NCBI GenBank assembly: GCA_018729555.1
Contig: JAHHQG010000026.1
Span: forward strand, 385,329-449,328
Origin: Clostridiales bacterium
Lineage (GTDB): Bacteria > Bacillota > Sulfobacillia > RBS10-35
DNA length: 64,000 bases
Direction of reading: 5' to 3'
The notes beneath the pieces are model-generated. The model searched no databases. It worked only from the letters and a program-made list of their open reading frames with translations, and had not been told where the DNA came from. The position numbers were made by a program, and so were the translations under genes. Positions within the stretch are counted from its first letter, which is position 1; every line of letters begins with the position of its first letter. Positions 20,341 to 30,249 of this stretch are shown piece after piece.

Positions 20341-21018
20341 ATGGGTTCCAGGCTGGGATGGGTGTGCTTCGCCCTCCTCCTCGCCTTCCTGAGCCTGGTG
20401 CCCGCATGGGCCGGGAGGGCAGGTCCCCGGGATGGGGAGGAGCCGCAGGTGGAGGAGGTCCTTCCCTCCGCTTCCTCGGAGGGGGTGAAGGCGCCGCCGC
20501 CCCGGGTGGAGCTTCCCTCCATCTTTGCGGAAGGGATCCCGGAAGGGGATGGGGAGCTGGCGCGGTTTCTCCTCACCCACCCCCCCAAAGATCCCCGCAT
20601 CCAGGTGATCATCTCCCAAGGGCCCGGCGCGGAAGCCAACGTCTATCTCTGGGACGGGGATACCCTGGTGGCCACCCTCCACGGGTTTGGGGGCCCCTAT
20701 GCCGGCGGCGAGGATACGCGCTCGCTGGAGGGGGAATACCGCATCATCCGCAAGCTGGGGACCATCCGCACCGGCCTTTACGAGAAGACCCTGGGCCATG
20801 AGTTTTACCTTCGGGATTTCCTCCAGATCCAGGGCAATTATGGCTTCCACGCCTATAAGATCAACGATGTCACCATGGAAGAGGAGCCCGGGCCCACCCA
20901 CGGGTGCATCACCCTGCCGGCGGTGGAGATGGCGGCCCTCTATGCCTGGGCGAAGGTGGGAACCCCCGTCACCCTGAGCTACGTCAATCCCGATGTGGGC
21001 CTCAACCTCATCCCCTGA
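20341..21018 (+). CDS. secreted L,D-transpeptidase (YkuD-like)
   Basis: Signal peptide; GYNFHAYKIN-like region with PTHGCITLPAVEMAALY active site. Confidence 0.75.
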   Translation: MGSRLGWVCFALLLAFLSLVPAWAGRAGPRDGEEPQVEEVLPSASSEGVKAPPPRVELPSIFAEGIPEGDGELARFLLTHPPKDPRIQVIISQGPGAEANVYLWDGDTLVATLHGFGGPYAGGEDTRSLEGEYRIIRKLGTIRTGLYEKTLGHEFYLRDFLQIQGNYGFHAYKINDVTMEEEPGPTHGCITLPAVEMAALYAWAKVGTPVTLSYVNPDVGLNLIP

Positions 21019-21355
21019 GAAGCCCGGCGTAGCGGGCCATACGCTGGAGGGCTTCCCGTCCCGAGAGGCCCGGGTAAATGCCGAGGGCCTGGGCTGCGAA
21101 AGTGACCGATTCCAGGGGAGCGGAAAGAAGGTCCTGGAGGGTGCGCACCCCTACGGCCCGGCCCGCCACCACCCCGCGGTCCGCCAGGCGGGTGTTGAGG
21201 AGCTGGATATCCAGGGCGCCGCACATGATGTACCCGTCCCCGGCCGTGATGGCCAGGAGGCGGGTGCGGGGGAGCTCCACCACCACCCCGATGGCTGTAA
21301 AATCCCCCAGATCCAGGGGGACCACCTGCACCATGGGTTCATCACCTCGCCCCAT
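21008..21355 (-). CDS. DUF1805 family protein
   Basis: VELPRTRLLAITAGDGYIMCGALDIQLLN..LADRGVVAGRAVGVRTLQDLL. Confidence 0.7.
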   Translation of the reverse strand: MGRGDEPMVQVVPLDLGDFTAIGVVVELPRTRLLAITAGDGYIMCGALDIQLLNTRLADRGVVAGRAVGVRTLQDLLSAPLESVTFAAQALGIYPGLSGREALQRMARYAGLLRG

Positions 21356-21395
21356 GGTACGAGGAAGGGAAGGGTTTGGTGAGGGGAGGCACGGG

Positions 21396-22526
21396 GTGAA
21401 GGCCTTCAGCGGACGGGTGCGGGTGGGCCGCCGCACCAAAGAGCTGGTGAAACGCCTGCGGCCCGGCGACATGGCCCTCCTTAACCACCGGGACCTGGAC
21501 CGGGTGGCGGCCCAGGCCCTCCTCCGCATCCCCGTGAAGGCGGTTTTGAATGCCCAGCCCTCCATCAGCGGGCGCTATCCCGCTTCGGGGACCGACCTCC
21601 TCTTGGAGCGGGGGATCCCCGTGGTGGATGGTCTGGGGGAAGGCCTTTTGGACCTCTTGCGGGACGGCGACTGGGTCACCGTGGATGAAGAGGGGCGGGT
21701 GTGGCAGCAGGGGAAGCTCCTCGCCCAGGGGCGGTGGGTCACCCGGGAGCTCTTGGCGGAGGAACGCCACCGCTACCAGGCCCGCTTCCAGGAAGAGTTC
21801 ACCGCCTTTTTGCAAAACACCCTCAGCTACGCCCGCAAGGAAAAGGATGTGCTCCTTCGCGACATCCCCTTCCCCCCGCCACGGGTGCCCCTGGCGGGAA
21901 GGCCTTGCCTGGTGGTGGTGCGGGGGCTGGACGTCCCGGAGGACCTCCAGATGTTGGCCCCTTTCATCCGCTACGAAAAACCGGTCCTCCTGGCGGTGGA
22001 TGGCGGCGCCGACGCCCTCCTGGAGCAAGGTTACCGCCCCGACATCATCGTGGGGGATATGGACAGCGTCAGCGATGAGGCCTTGAGAAAGGCCCGGCAG
22101 ATCATTGTCCACGCTTACCCCGACGGCCGGGCGCCGGGATGGGCGCGGGTGGAGGCCTTGGGCCTTTCGGCCGACCGGGTGGCCATGCCCGGCACCAGCG
22201 AAGACCTGGGGCTCCTCTACGCCTACCAGATGGGAGCTCGCCTCCTGGTGCTGGTGGGAAGCCACTCCTCCTTTGTCGATTTCATGGAGAAGGACAGGCC
22301 GGGGATGGCCAGCACCCTCATCACGCGCCTCAAAGTAGGCCACCTTCTGGTGGATGCCAAAGGGGTCCACCAGCTCTACCGGGCCCCGGGGCCGGGGCGC
22401 ACCCTCTGGGCGGCGGTGGTAGCGGCGGCCCTTTTGCCCCTGGCCCTTTTGGCGGGGGCGTCCCCCCTCTTCCGGGGATTGCTGGCGCCCCTCTACTTTA
22501 AGCTACGATTCTGGTTAGGCCTATGA
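21396..22526 (+). CDS. steA: SteA-like cytokinetic-ring protein / thiamine-pyrophosphokinase-like fold
   Basis: GTG start; LAVDGGADALLEQGYRPDIIVGDMDSVSDEAL; C-terminal TM segment. Confidence 0.8.
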   Translation: MKAFSGRVRVGRRTKELVKRLRPGDMALLNHRDLDRVAAQALLRIPVKAVLNAQPSISGRYPASGTDLLLERGIPVVDGLGEGLLDLLRDGDWVTVDEEGRVWQQGKLLAQGRWVTRELLAEERHRYQARFQEEFTAFLQNTLSYARKEKDVLLRDIPFPPPRVPLAGRPCLVVVRGLDVPEDLQMLAPFIRYEKPVLLAVDGGADALLEQGYRPDIIVGDMDSVSDEALRKARQIIVHAYPDGRAPGWARVEALGLSADRVAMPGTSEDLGLLYAYQMGARLLVLVGSHSSFVDFMEKDRPGMASTLITRLKVGHLLVDAKGVHQLYRAPGPGRTLWAAVVAAALLPLALLAGASPLFRGLLAPLYFKLRFWLGL

Positions 22527-23380
22527 TCGATTGGAGGACCCACGCCTTCACCCTCGTCGCCCTCTTCCTCGCCCTGGCGCTGGGGATCGCCATCGGCATG
22601 ATGCTGGATTCCAGCGCCGATGTGGCCCTCAAGCAGCAGGAGGCGGCCCTTGTGGAGCTGCAGCGCCGCCTCACCGCCACCCAGTCCATCCTCCGGCAGT
22701 GGGAAAGCCGCCTCGAGGGGGAGCTGGAGGTCCGCCGCCAGGAAGAAGCCCAGGCCAGGGCCTTCCTCCAGGAGACCCTCCGGGATCGCCTGGCGGGAAG
22801 GCGGGTGGCGGTGGCCAGCCTGGGGGAGGTGCCGTGGGGTTCGGTCCTGGAGGCCCTTTCTCTGGCCGGCGCCGAAAAGGGGCGTCTCCTGGCGGTGGAC
22901 GGCACCTGGTATACCCGGCGGAGCGAGGCCTTCAGCCGGCTGGAAGGAGAGCCTTCCCCGGCCGCGGCGGAGGCGTCCTTTGCCATGGCGGCCCTCATGG
23001 GAAAGGGGCCCGACGTCTTTTTCACCCTGGCCCGGGGCCAGGAGGCGGGGATCCTCATGGCGGGAGGGGAGGCGGAAGAGGCCACGGGCCTCGTCATCCT
23101 TCTGGACCCTTCCCTCACCTTCCCCGAGGTGCGAGATGGCCTTTCCATCTGGCTGGAGACGGCCCGCAAGGCGGAAAAGCGGGCGGTGGTGGCAGTGCCC
23201 TTGGGGTCGCCGCCGGCCCTCGCTCAGGCCCTTTCCACCCTCCCCGTTCCGACTGTGGCGGGGGTGGATACCCCCTTCGGCCAGGCGGCCCTCATCTGGC
23301 TTCTCGCCGGGGGCGAGGGGCACTTGGGGCCTCAGCCCCAACCCCTTCCCCCCTGGCCCTCGGAGGAGGCGTCCCCTTGA
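22523..23380 (+). CDS. steB: SteB/MctB-like membrane-anchored coiled-coil protein
   Basis: MIDWRTHAFTLVALFLALALGIAIGMML N-terminus, overlapping and directly downstream of steA. Confidence 0.75.
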   Translation: MIDWRTHAFTLVALFLALALGIAIGMMLDSSADVALKQQEAALVELQRRLTATQSILRQWESRLEGELEVRRQEEAQARAFLQETLRDRLAGRRVAVASLGEVPWGSVLEALSLAGAEKGRLLAVDGTWYTRRSEAFSRLEGEPSPAAAEASFAMAALMGKGPDVFFTLARGQEAGILMAGGEAEEATGLVILLDPSLTFPEVRDGLSIWLETARKAEKRAVVAVPLGSPPALAQALSTLPVPTVAGVDTPFGQAALIWLLAGGEGHLGPQPQPLPPWPSEEASP

Positions 23381-24078
23381 AGCGGGTTTCGGCCATCATC
23401 CCCTGCCGCAACGAGGCCAAGTCCATCCAGGAGACGGTGGCGGCGGTGAAATCCCTCCCGGGGGTGGAGGAGATCCTGGTGGTAGATGACGGCTCCAAAG
23501 ATGGAACGGCCCGCCTGGCGGAAGAAGCGGGGGCGACGGTTCTCCGCCAGCCTCCCCGGGGAAAGGGGGAGGCGGTGGCCCTGGGCATCCGCCATGCCGA
23601 GGGAGAGATCCTCCTCCTGGTGGACGGCGATATCGGGGGGACGGCCCGCACCTTCGGCCTCCTCCTGGACCCCCTCCAGGAAGGCCGGGCCGATATGACC
23701 ATCGGCGTCTTTCCTCCCACGGGGAAGGGCGGGGGCCTGGGCCTGGCGGTGGGCTTGGCCCGCGTCGCCGTGAAGCTCCTTACGGGAAGGGAGCTCAGGG
23801 CCCCCCTTTCGGGCCAGCGGGCCCTCCACCGCCGGATCCTTCCCCATCTCCGGATGGACGGCGGCTTTTCTCTGGAGATGGGCCTCAACCTGGATGCCCT
23901 CTGGAAGGGCTTTCGGGTGGAGGAGGTCCTCCTTCCCGAAAGCGCTCCCCACGCCGTGACGGGAAAGAGCCTTCGGGGGTTTATCCACCGGGGGCGGCAG
24001 CTTTGGGCCATCTTGAAGGCCGTCGCGGTGCGATGGCCCATGATCATCCAGGTCAAGACGGGAAGGGAAAGGCCATGA
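23377..24078 (+). CDS. family 2 glycosyltransferase
   Basis: TTG start; VSAIIPCRNEAKSIQETVAAVKSLPGVEEILVVDDGSKDGT. Confidence 0.88.
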   Translation: MKRVSAIIPCRNEAKSIQETVAAVKSLPGVEEILVVDDGSKDGTARLAEEAGATVLRQPPRGKGEAVALGIRHAEGEILLLVDGDIGGTARTFGLLLDPLQEGRADMTIGVFPPTGKGGGLGLAVGLARVAVKLLTGRELRAPLSGQRALHRRILPHLRMDGGFSLEMGLNLDALWKGFRVEEVLLPESAPHAVTGKSLRGFIHRGRQLWAILKAVAVRWPMIIQVKTGRERP

Positions 24079-24842
24079 ATCCTTCCCTTCTCGCCCTTTC
24101 CTTGGGCGCCACCCTCCTGGGTCTTTTCCTCACCCTCCTCCTCTTTCCGCGCTTGGGATGGACCTCCGCCAATTACCGGGGCGACCGGCTTCCTTTAGGC
24201 GCCGGCTGGACCTTTGTGGCGGGAGGAACCTTGGCCCTTTACCTTCTGAAGGCGCCCTGGCCCTTTTGGCTGGGGACGGCCCTGGTGGCCCTTTTGGGCT
24301 GGATCGACGATCGGCTGGGGGATCACCGGGTGCGGGGGGTAGGGGGCCACCTGCGGGCCCTCTTGCGGGGAGAGGTCACGACGGGCATCTTGAAGCTCTT
24401 TGGCGTGGGCATCTTGGCCCTTGGCGCAGCCTTTGACGAAGACCTCCTCTCCTGGTGGGTGGGGGCTCTTCTTTTGGCGGTGGCCACCAACACCTTGAAC
24501 TCCCTGGACCTCCGGCCCGGGAGGGCGGGCAAAGGGTGGCTCCTTTTGGTGTTTTTGGCCTATCTCCTTGGAGCCAAAGGGCCCTTAGGCTATGTCCTCG
24601 GGCCCTTTCTCCTCTATTTTCCCTTCGACCTACGGGCTCGCCTCATGATGGGGGATACAGGGGCCAATGCCCTGGGATGGCTCTGGGGCCTCTACCTTTT
24701 GAGCCTCCCCCTCCACCTCCAGATCCTCTTCCTCGCCCTTCTCCTGGGCTTTCACCTCTGGATGGAGCGGCACTCCCTCACCCGCTGGCTGGAGGAACAC
24801 CCGTTTTTTCATTTCCTGGACCGCCTGGGCCAACCCCGCTGA
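24075..24842 (+). CDS. MraY/WecA-like polyprenyl-phosphate phosphotransferase homologue
   Basis: Multi-TM; GWIDDRLGDHRVRGVGGHLRALLRGEVTTGILK, NTLNSLDLRPGR, MMGDTGANALGW. Confidence 0.75.
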   Translation: MNPSLLALSLGATLLGLFLTLLLFPRLGWTSANYRGDRLPLGAGWTFVAGGTLALYLLKAPWPFWLGTALVALLGWIDDRLGDHRVRGVGGHLRALLRGEVTTGILKLFGVGILALGAAFDEDLLSWWVGALLLAVATNTLNSLDLRPGRAGKGWLLLVFLAYLLGAKGPLGYVLGPFLLYFPFDLRARLMMGDTGANALGWLWGLYLLSLPLHLQILFLALLLGFHLWMERHSLTRWLEEHPFFHFLDRLGQPR

Positions 24843-27036
24843 AGGCTTCGGCGGCATGGCTGAAAAAGGCTGCCGTGACGAAGGTGAGGGAGGTGGCCAC
24901 GGCCACCACGCCTGAGTCGTTCAGGAGAAGGAGGACGGGGATGGAGAGGAGGAAGCCGAAGGAGGGGGCCCGCAGCCAGGGGTGCTCTTGCCAATAGCGG
25001 AGGAGGGTGGTCCGGGAGGTGTAGAAGAGGATCCCCACCACCCCGACGAAGACCAGCAGGAGGCGGGTCCAGACGGTCAGCTGAAGGAGGCGCCACTCCA
25101 CCATGAGCTTTCCGATGGCGGTGCGGATGAGGGGCTGGATCCCCAGCTCCTGGATGCGGGTGAAGAGGAAGCCCACGTGGGTGCTGCCCCTCCCCAGCCG
25201 CAGGTCCAGGAGGAGCATGAGGCCCACCACCGCCATCAGCCCTAACGCGCCCCAGACAGCGTAGGACCAGCGCCAGCGGCCGTGGAGGGCATAGAGGAGA
25301 GTGGGGACGAAGATGAGGGCGGCGCTGGTGGCGCCCCCGAAGCTGGCGCCACCCTGGGGCCAGGCCAGGAGGAGGACGGTGGCCCCCATGAGGAGGGCCG
25401 CCAGGAGAAGGCCCTTTTTCCCCAGGTGGCGGAGGAGGCCTGCCGTTGCCACCAGGACGGCCCCCAGCCACACTCCCAGCATTTCGTTCCCGATGCCGTA
25501 GTAGCGGGCGCCGGAAAGGGCCGAGTACCCCAGGAAGGACCAGCGGGTCCAGAGGCCTTCGTGGGCCGCATCCCAGGCGATGAGGAGGCTCGTGAGGAGG
25601 GCGAGGGTGTAGAGGGGCCCGGAGGGCTGCGGGAAAAGCACCCGGGCCAAAAGGAGGCTCACCCCCATCAAGAGGGCCGCCAGGAGGAAGATCACCACTA
25701 GGGCCCCTCCTCCTTCCCGCCAGGCGGGGTAGGGGGTGAGGGGAGCCAGGAGCATGGCGGGGCCAAAGGCCGTGAGGTAGAGGAGGAGGTGCTGCAGGAA
25801 GGCGGGAAGGCGTCGGGCCAGGCCGGCGAAAAGTCCGTAGAGAATCAAAAGGGCGAGGTAGATGACGATCCACGTCTTCAAGACGGAGGGACGCCACCGG
25901 TCCACCGAAAGGGCCCGGTGGTGGAGGGTGGCGGCCACGAGAAACCCGTCCCGCTGGTCCCGGAAGGAAAGGGGCCGTCCCACCATGTCCGTCTTGGGGG
26001 TGAGGTGGTAAAAGGCCAGGATCTGGGCGGTGATGTCGGGACCCGTGACAAAGCCGGGGCGGCGGGTGCTGGGGGAATGGAGGAGGCCCCCCTTTTGCCC
26101 GGGCTTCCAGATGCCAAAGGGCGTGAGGAAATCGCCGGCCACCCGGGGATCTTCGCGGGAGATAGGGGAGAGGATCCAGAGCTCATCCCCCGGCGAAAGA
26201 TCCTTTTGCAGGAGGGCGAGGAGCTCCCCCAGTTTCTGCAGGGCCTCTTTCCGGGCGGCAGAGGCCGCGGCAGGGGTGGCCCGGGGGCTGTAGACGCGCT
26301 GTCGCCAGAGATCCCCCATCTCCACCGCCAGGATGAGGGAGTCCTTTCGGGAAAGGTTTTTCCAGAAGGCCGAAAAGGCGTCGACGTCGAAGCCCACACC
26401 GTAAGGCGCCTCTTCTTCCCGCCGGAGGGTTTCCAGGCCCACATGGCCCGTCCCCGCGACGCCCAGGCTGTCGGCCAAGAGGAGGGGAGCCCCCCGCTCC
26501 TGATCCATGGATGTATCGGCATTCCCAAAGAGGTAGCGGGGGATGCCGGCCTCCTCCAGGAGGTCTCCCAGGGCGCCGGGGTGGGAGGCCCTCCCTTGGT
26601 TCATCCGCTGGACCGAGGGCATGTCGAGGAAGAGGACGGCATCGGGGGGAGGTTCCACCCCGGTGCGGCGCAAGAAGACGACGCTGGCCCGGCCCTCCAA
26701 CGTGAGATCGTTGGCGGCGACGCCGCTGCTGAGCCCGGTGCCCAGGGCCGCCGCGCCGGCGGAGAGGGTGGCGTAGGACGAGGCCCGCGCCCGATCGGCC
26801 CCCCGGATGTTGGCGGACGCCCAGTAGAACTGATCCCTCCATGGGGCCGCCTCAGGCGAGAGGATATCCTCCCACCCCAGGTCGGGGACCAGGACCAGGA
26901 TGAGCTTTCCCGGGCGATCCTCTCCCTGGGCCCTCACCAGGGAGGCCAGCATGCCGAAGAGGGGGAGGATCACCAGGGAGACCGTCAAGAGGATCACCAG
27001 GACCCAGAGAAAAAGCCGCTGCCTCCGCCTATTCAC
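24778..27036 (-). CDS. membrane protein with N-terminal alkaline-phosphatase-like extracytoplasmic domain and C-terminal multi-TM domain
   Basis: KLILVLVPDLGWEDIL, RASSYATLSAGAAALGTG; about 10 hydrophobic segments in the C-terminal half; 3' end overlaps the convergent gene by 65 bp. Confidence 0.7.
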   Translation of the reverse strand: MNRRRQRLFLWVLVILLTVSLVILPLFGMLASLVRAQGEDRPGKLILVLVPDLGWEDILSPEAAPWRDQFYWASANIRGADRARASSYATLSAGAAALGTGLSSGVAANDLTLEGRASVVFLRRTGVEPPPDAVLFLDMPSVQRMNQGRASHPGALGDLLEEAGIPRYLFGNADTSMDQERGAPLLLADSLGVAGTGHVGLETLRREEEAPYGVGFDVDAFSAFWKNLSRKDSLILAVEMGDLWRQRVYSPRATPAAASAARKEALQKLGELLALLQKDLSPGDELWILSPISREDPRVAGDFLTPFGIWKPGQKGGLLHSPSTRRPGFVTGPDITAQILAFYHLTPKTDMVGRPLSFRDQRDGFLVAATLHHRALSVDRWRPSVLKTWIVIYLALLILYGLFAGLARRLPAFLQHLLLYLTAFGPAMLLAPLTPYPAWREGGGALVVIFLLAALLMGVSLLLARVLFPQPSGPLYTLALLTSLLIAWDAAHEGLWTRWSFLGYSALSGARYYGIGNEMLGVWLGAVLVATAGLLRHLGKKGLLLAALLMGATVLLLAWPQGGASFGGATSAALIFVPTLLYALHGRWRWSYAVWGALGLMAVVGLMLLLDLRLGRGSTHVGFLFTRIQELGIQPLIRTAIGKLMVEWRLLQLTVWTRLLLVFVGVVGILFYTSRTTLLRYWQEHPWLRAPSFGFLLSIPVLLLLNDSGVVAVATSLTFVTAAFFSHAAEAFSGVGPGGPGNEKTGVPPASG

Positions 27037-27682
27037 CGGTAGAAACCTCCTTCAAGAAAAGGGAGGCGCTGGGACAAAGGTCCTTTAAAAAGCAGGCTTC
27101 GCATCGAGGGCGGCGGGCATGGCAGACCTGCCGCCCGTGATGGATGAGCCAGTGGTGGGCCGGAGCCCAGAGGTCCCTCGGGATGAGGTTCATGAGATCC
27201 TTCTCCACCTGGTAGGGATCTCTTCCCTGGCTCCAACCGAGGCGCCGGGCCACCCGGAAGACATGGGTATCCACGGCGATGGCGGGATACCCAAAGGCGT
27301 TGGCCAGGACCACGTTGGCCGTCTTTCGCCCCACCCCCGGAAGGCTTTCCAGGGCCTCCCGGTCCCGGGGGACTTCCCCGCCGTAGTTTGCCACCAGCTT
27401 TCGAGCGAGGCCCACCAGGTGGCGGGCTTTGTTCCGGTAGAGGCCCAGGGTCTGGATGTAGGGCTCCACGTCCTCCGGGGTGGCCTGGGCCAGGGCTTCG
27501 GGCGTGGGAAAGCGGGCAAAAAGGGCGGGGGTAACCTTGTTCACCGCCTGATCGGTGGTCTGGGCGGAAAGGACGGTGGCCACCAGGAGCTGAAAGGGCG
27601 TCTCCCAGTGAAGCGCCGTCTTGGTGGAGGGATAGGCTCGGGCCAGCCGGGCTAGCACTTCGTCCACTTGGGCCGACACCAT
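27029..27682 (-). CDS. nth: endonuclease III
   Basis: HhH motif ALESLPGVGRKTANVVLANAFG; FeS cluster CHARRPRCEACFLKDLC. Confidence 0.95.
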   Translation of the reverse strand: MVSAQVDEVLARLARAYPSTKTALHWETPFQLLVATVLSAQTTDQAVNKVTPALFARFPTPEALAQATPEDVEPYIQTLGLYRNKARHLVGLARKLVANYGGEVPRDREALESLPGVGRKTANVVLANAFGYPAIAVDTHVFRVARRLGWSQGRDPYQVEKDLMNLIPRDLWAPAHHWLIHHGRQVCHARRPRCEACFLKDLCPSASLFLKEVSTGE

Positions 27683-28767
27683 AGCCCCATGCTACCAGGA
27701 GCCGGTTCGCCTCGCGAGGGGAGGGCGGGGATGAAGCGGAGATGCTCCAGATGGGGACCTCGCCAAAGGAGATGGGGCGGGCTTTCCCCCATGAGCCAGA
27801 GGTTTACCCCACCTCCCGCGGGAGAGAGCCAGGCGGCGATGGGCCTCCGGGAAGGGGAAGGCCAGACGGCGATGGGACCGAAGGTGTAGGGGGAGCGGAA
27901 ATAGGTCCAGCGCTCCCAGTGGGAAGTCCCCAGGTGCAGGCTCCAGAGGGCGGAGGCTTCGGCTTCCTCCACGAGGGGCGGCTGAGGGCGAAGGAGGAAG
28001 AGGAGCCTCCGGCCGCCGGCATCGCCGATGAGGGCGTCCACCCACCAGCCGGGGGGCGGGGAAAACCGGCGCAGCCATCGCTTTCGCCCAAGATCCAGCT
28101 CCAGGATCTCCACGTTCCCTTCGCGGGGAGGGGGAGGGGAGGCGGCAAAGAAGAGGCTTCCTTCGGCAAAGGCCAGGCCCCTCCCGCCCTTTCCGCCGTA
28201 AGCCTGGGCGAGGAGGCTTCCTCCCCCGAGGACATCCAGGACGGCCACCCGCAGGCCTCCTTCCCCTTCGGCGCGGAGGGCGAGAAACCGACCTTCCGGG
28301 GAAAAGGCGGCTTCCACCACCGTCTGGGCGGGAGGGCCAAAGGGAAGGGGCGAAAGGACACCTTCCCGGTAGAGGAGGGGTTTTCCTTCCCGGGGCAAGA
28401 CCAAGAGGGCGGTCCCTGGGGGATCCCAGAGGAGGCGGGGTCCCAGGGGTTCAGGGGGAAGGCCTTTGGGCAGCAGGCGGGGGAGGGGAAAGGTCTTTCC
28501 CTCCACCTGGAGGGTTTCCCCTTCGCCCATATCCTCCAGCCGGAGGATGGCCCACCCCCTTTGGGGGGAAAAGGCGGCGGAAAGGGCCCCTTCCGGCCGG
28601 GAAGCGAGGGTGAGGAAGGCTCCTTTGGGCGTCAAAACCTTCAGGCTTTTCCCGTCGGAGAGGAGAAGGGGCGGCACGCCTTCGGAGGGAGGGAAGGCGG
28701 CGGGGAGAAGGGAGGCCAGGGCCAGGAAAAGGGCGGCCCCCCACGGAAAAAGGCGGCGGACCGCCAT
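27652..28767 (-). CDS. hypothetical secreted/anchored protein, possible beta-propeller
   Basis: N-terminal hydrophobic signal; repetitive AFSPEGRFLALR-like strands. Confidence 0.5.
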   Translation of the reverse strand: MAVRRLFPWGAALFLALASLLPAAFPPSEGVPPLLLSDGKSLKVLTPKGAFLTLASRPEGALSAAFSPQRGWAILRLEDMGEGETLQVEGKTFPLPRLLPKGLPPEPLGPRLLWDPPGTALLVLPREGKPLLYREGVLSPLPFGPPAQTVVEAAFSPEGRFLALRAEGEGGLRVAVLDVLGGGSLLAQAYGGKGGRGLAFAEGSLFFAASPPPPREGNVEILELDLGRKRWLRRFSPPPGWWVDALIGDAGGRRLLFLLRPQPPLVEEAEASALWSLHLGTSHWERWTYFRSPYTFGPIAVWPSPSRRPIAAWLSPAGGGVNLWLMGESPPHLLWRGPHLEHLRFIPALPSRGEPAPGSMGLWCRPKWTKC

Positions 28768-28817
28768 GGCGGGGCTCCTTTCCGTGGGAGGCCTATGAGA
28801 GGCCGGAGCTTCCTATG

Positions 28818-29663
28818 CTAAGAGCGGACTTCGATCTGGGGGCGGTTGAGGACCCGGCTTCCGGGCGGCACCGATTCCACCAGCCAGACGTTTCCCCCGA
28901 TGACGGACCCTTTTCCCACCACCGTCTTTCCGCCCAAAATGGTGGCCCCCGCATAGATGGTGACGTCGTCTTCGATGGTGGGGTGGCGCTTTAGGCCTTT
29001 GACGATCTTTCCCTTCTCATCCCGCGGAAAGCTCACGGCCCCCAAGGTGACCCCCTGGTAGATCTTCACCCGGTCTCCGATGAAGGTGGTCTCCCCGATG
29101 ACCACCCCCGTGCCGTGGTCGATGAAGAACTCCCGCCCGATCTGGGCCCCCGGATGGATGTCGATGCCGGTGCGGCTGTGGGCCAGCTCCGTCATGGCTC
29201 GGGGGAGGAGGGGGACCTCCTTTTGGAAGAGGAAATGGGCCAGGCGGTAGACGGTGACGGCGTAGAAGCCGGGGTAGGTGAGGACGACTTCATCCAGGGA
29301 GCGGGCGGCGGGATCGCCTTCCAGGGCTGCCTGGGCGTCGGCCAGGAGGAGGTCCAGGAAGTACGGAAGGGAGGCAAAGAGCTCGTCGGCGATGGCTTCC
29401 GCTTCTTTTCCTTTGGGGCAGTCGGGTTCCAGGGTTTCGCTCTGGCAAAAGCAGCGGTGGATGAGGTGGGCCAGGTGGCGATGGATCTCCTCCATCTCCC
29501 GGGCCAGGTCTTCCGCCGTGGCGGTGGGCCGGAAGAAGGACGGGAAAAGCAGAGCCCGAAGGCCCTCCACCAGGGTTTCCACGTCGTCAGGGGATAGGGG
29601 CCAGCAAGAGCGATGGGGCTGGCGCTGCAGGATATCTTGGGCCAGGGTACGGAAGCGGGACAC
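28818..29663 (-). CDS. serine O-acetyltransferase (EpsC type)
   Basis: Hexapeptide repeats [33 protein letters not shown]. Confidence 0.92.
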   Translation of the reverse strand: MSRFRTLAQDILQRQPHRSCWPLSPDDVETLVEGLRALLFPSFFRPTATAEDLAREMEEIHRHLAHLIHRCFCQSETLEPDCPKGKEAEAIADELFASLPYFLDLLLADAQAALEGDPAARSLDEVVLTYPGFYAVTVYRLAHFLFQKEVPLLPRAMTELAHSRTGIDIHPGAQIGREFFIDHGTGVVIGETTFIGDRVKIYQGVTLGAVSFPRDEKGKIVKGLKRHPTIEDDVTIYAGATILGGKTVVGKGSVIGGNVWLVESVPPGSRVLNRPQIEVRS

Positions 29664-29813
29664 GCAAGACCCTCCTTTGCCCTTCAGTCTACTAAAGGCA
29701 GTTCCTAGCAGACACTCGCCACGGGGAGGGTTTCATGCTAGCTTTCTCTTTTGGAAGGAAATTTGCAGGTTTTTGCCGAAGGACGCAAAAGCCTTGTCTG
29801 AGGAGGTGCCCTT

Positions 29814-30245
29814 CTGGCGAAAGAAGAATCCCGTCCCCCGCGCTTTACCCTCCAGGAGGCCAATGCCCTTCTGCCCCATCTCCGGGAGATGGTGGACCGG
29901 TTGCAAGCCATCCATCGCGAGGTTCAGGAGCAGTTCATCGCCGTGGAGCGGATGCGCCTCAAAGGCTATAGCAAAGACGGCAATGTGATCTATCTCTTCC
30001 AAGAAGAAGAAGCCCGCAGCCGCATTCAGCAGCTGGTGGCGGAGGGTAACCGGATCATCCGGAAGATCCAAGGGATGGGCTGCGAGATCCTGGATATCGA
30101 GGAGGGCCTGCTGGATATGCCGGGGGAGCTCAAAGGAGAGCCCGTCATGTTCCTTTGGAGCCGAGATGAACCGTGGATCATGTACTACCATGATCCCAAG
30201 GATGGGGTGGAGGCCCGCAAGCGGGTACCTCTGGACGTAAACTGA
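29814..30245 (+). CDS. DUF2203 family protein, apparent CTG start
   Basis: LAKEESRPPRFTLQEANALLPHLREMVDRLQAIHREVQ; AGGAGGT at 29801-29807, 6 nt before CTG. Confidence 0.7.
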   Translation: MAKEESRPPRFTLQEANALLPHLREMVDRLQAIHREVQEQFIAVERMRLKGYSKDGNVIYLFQEEEARSRIQQLVAEGNRIIRKIQGMGCEILDIEEGLLDMPGELKGEPVMFLWSRDEPWIMYYHDPKDGVEARKRVPLDVN

Positions 30246-30249
30246 TCCT

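Noticed and set aside
25789-27042. 417-aa plus-strand ORF
   Set aside because: Antisense to the AlkP-like membrane protein; low-complexity Gly/Glu/Arg composition.
27742-28821. 359-aa plus-strand ORF
   Set aside because: Antisense to the hypothetical secreted protein; Gly/Glu-rich low complexity.
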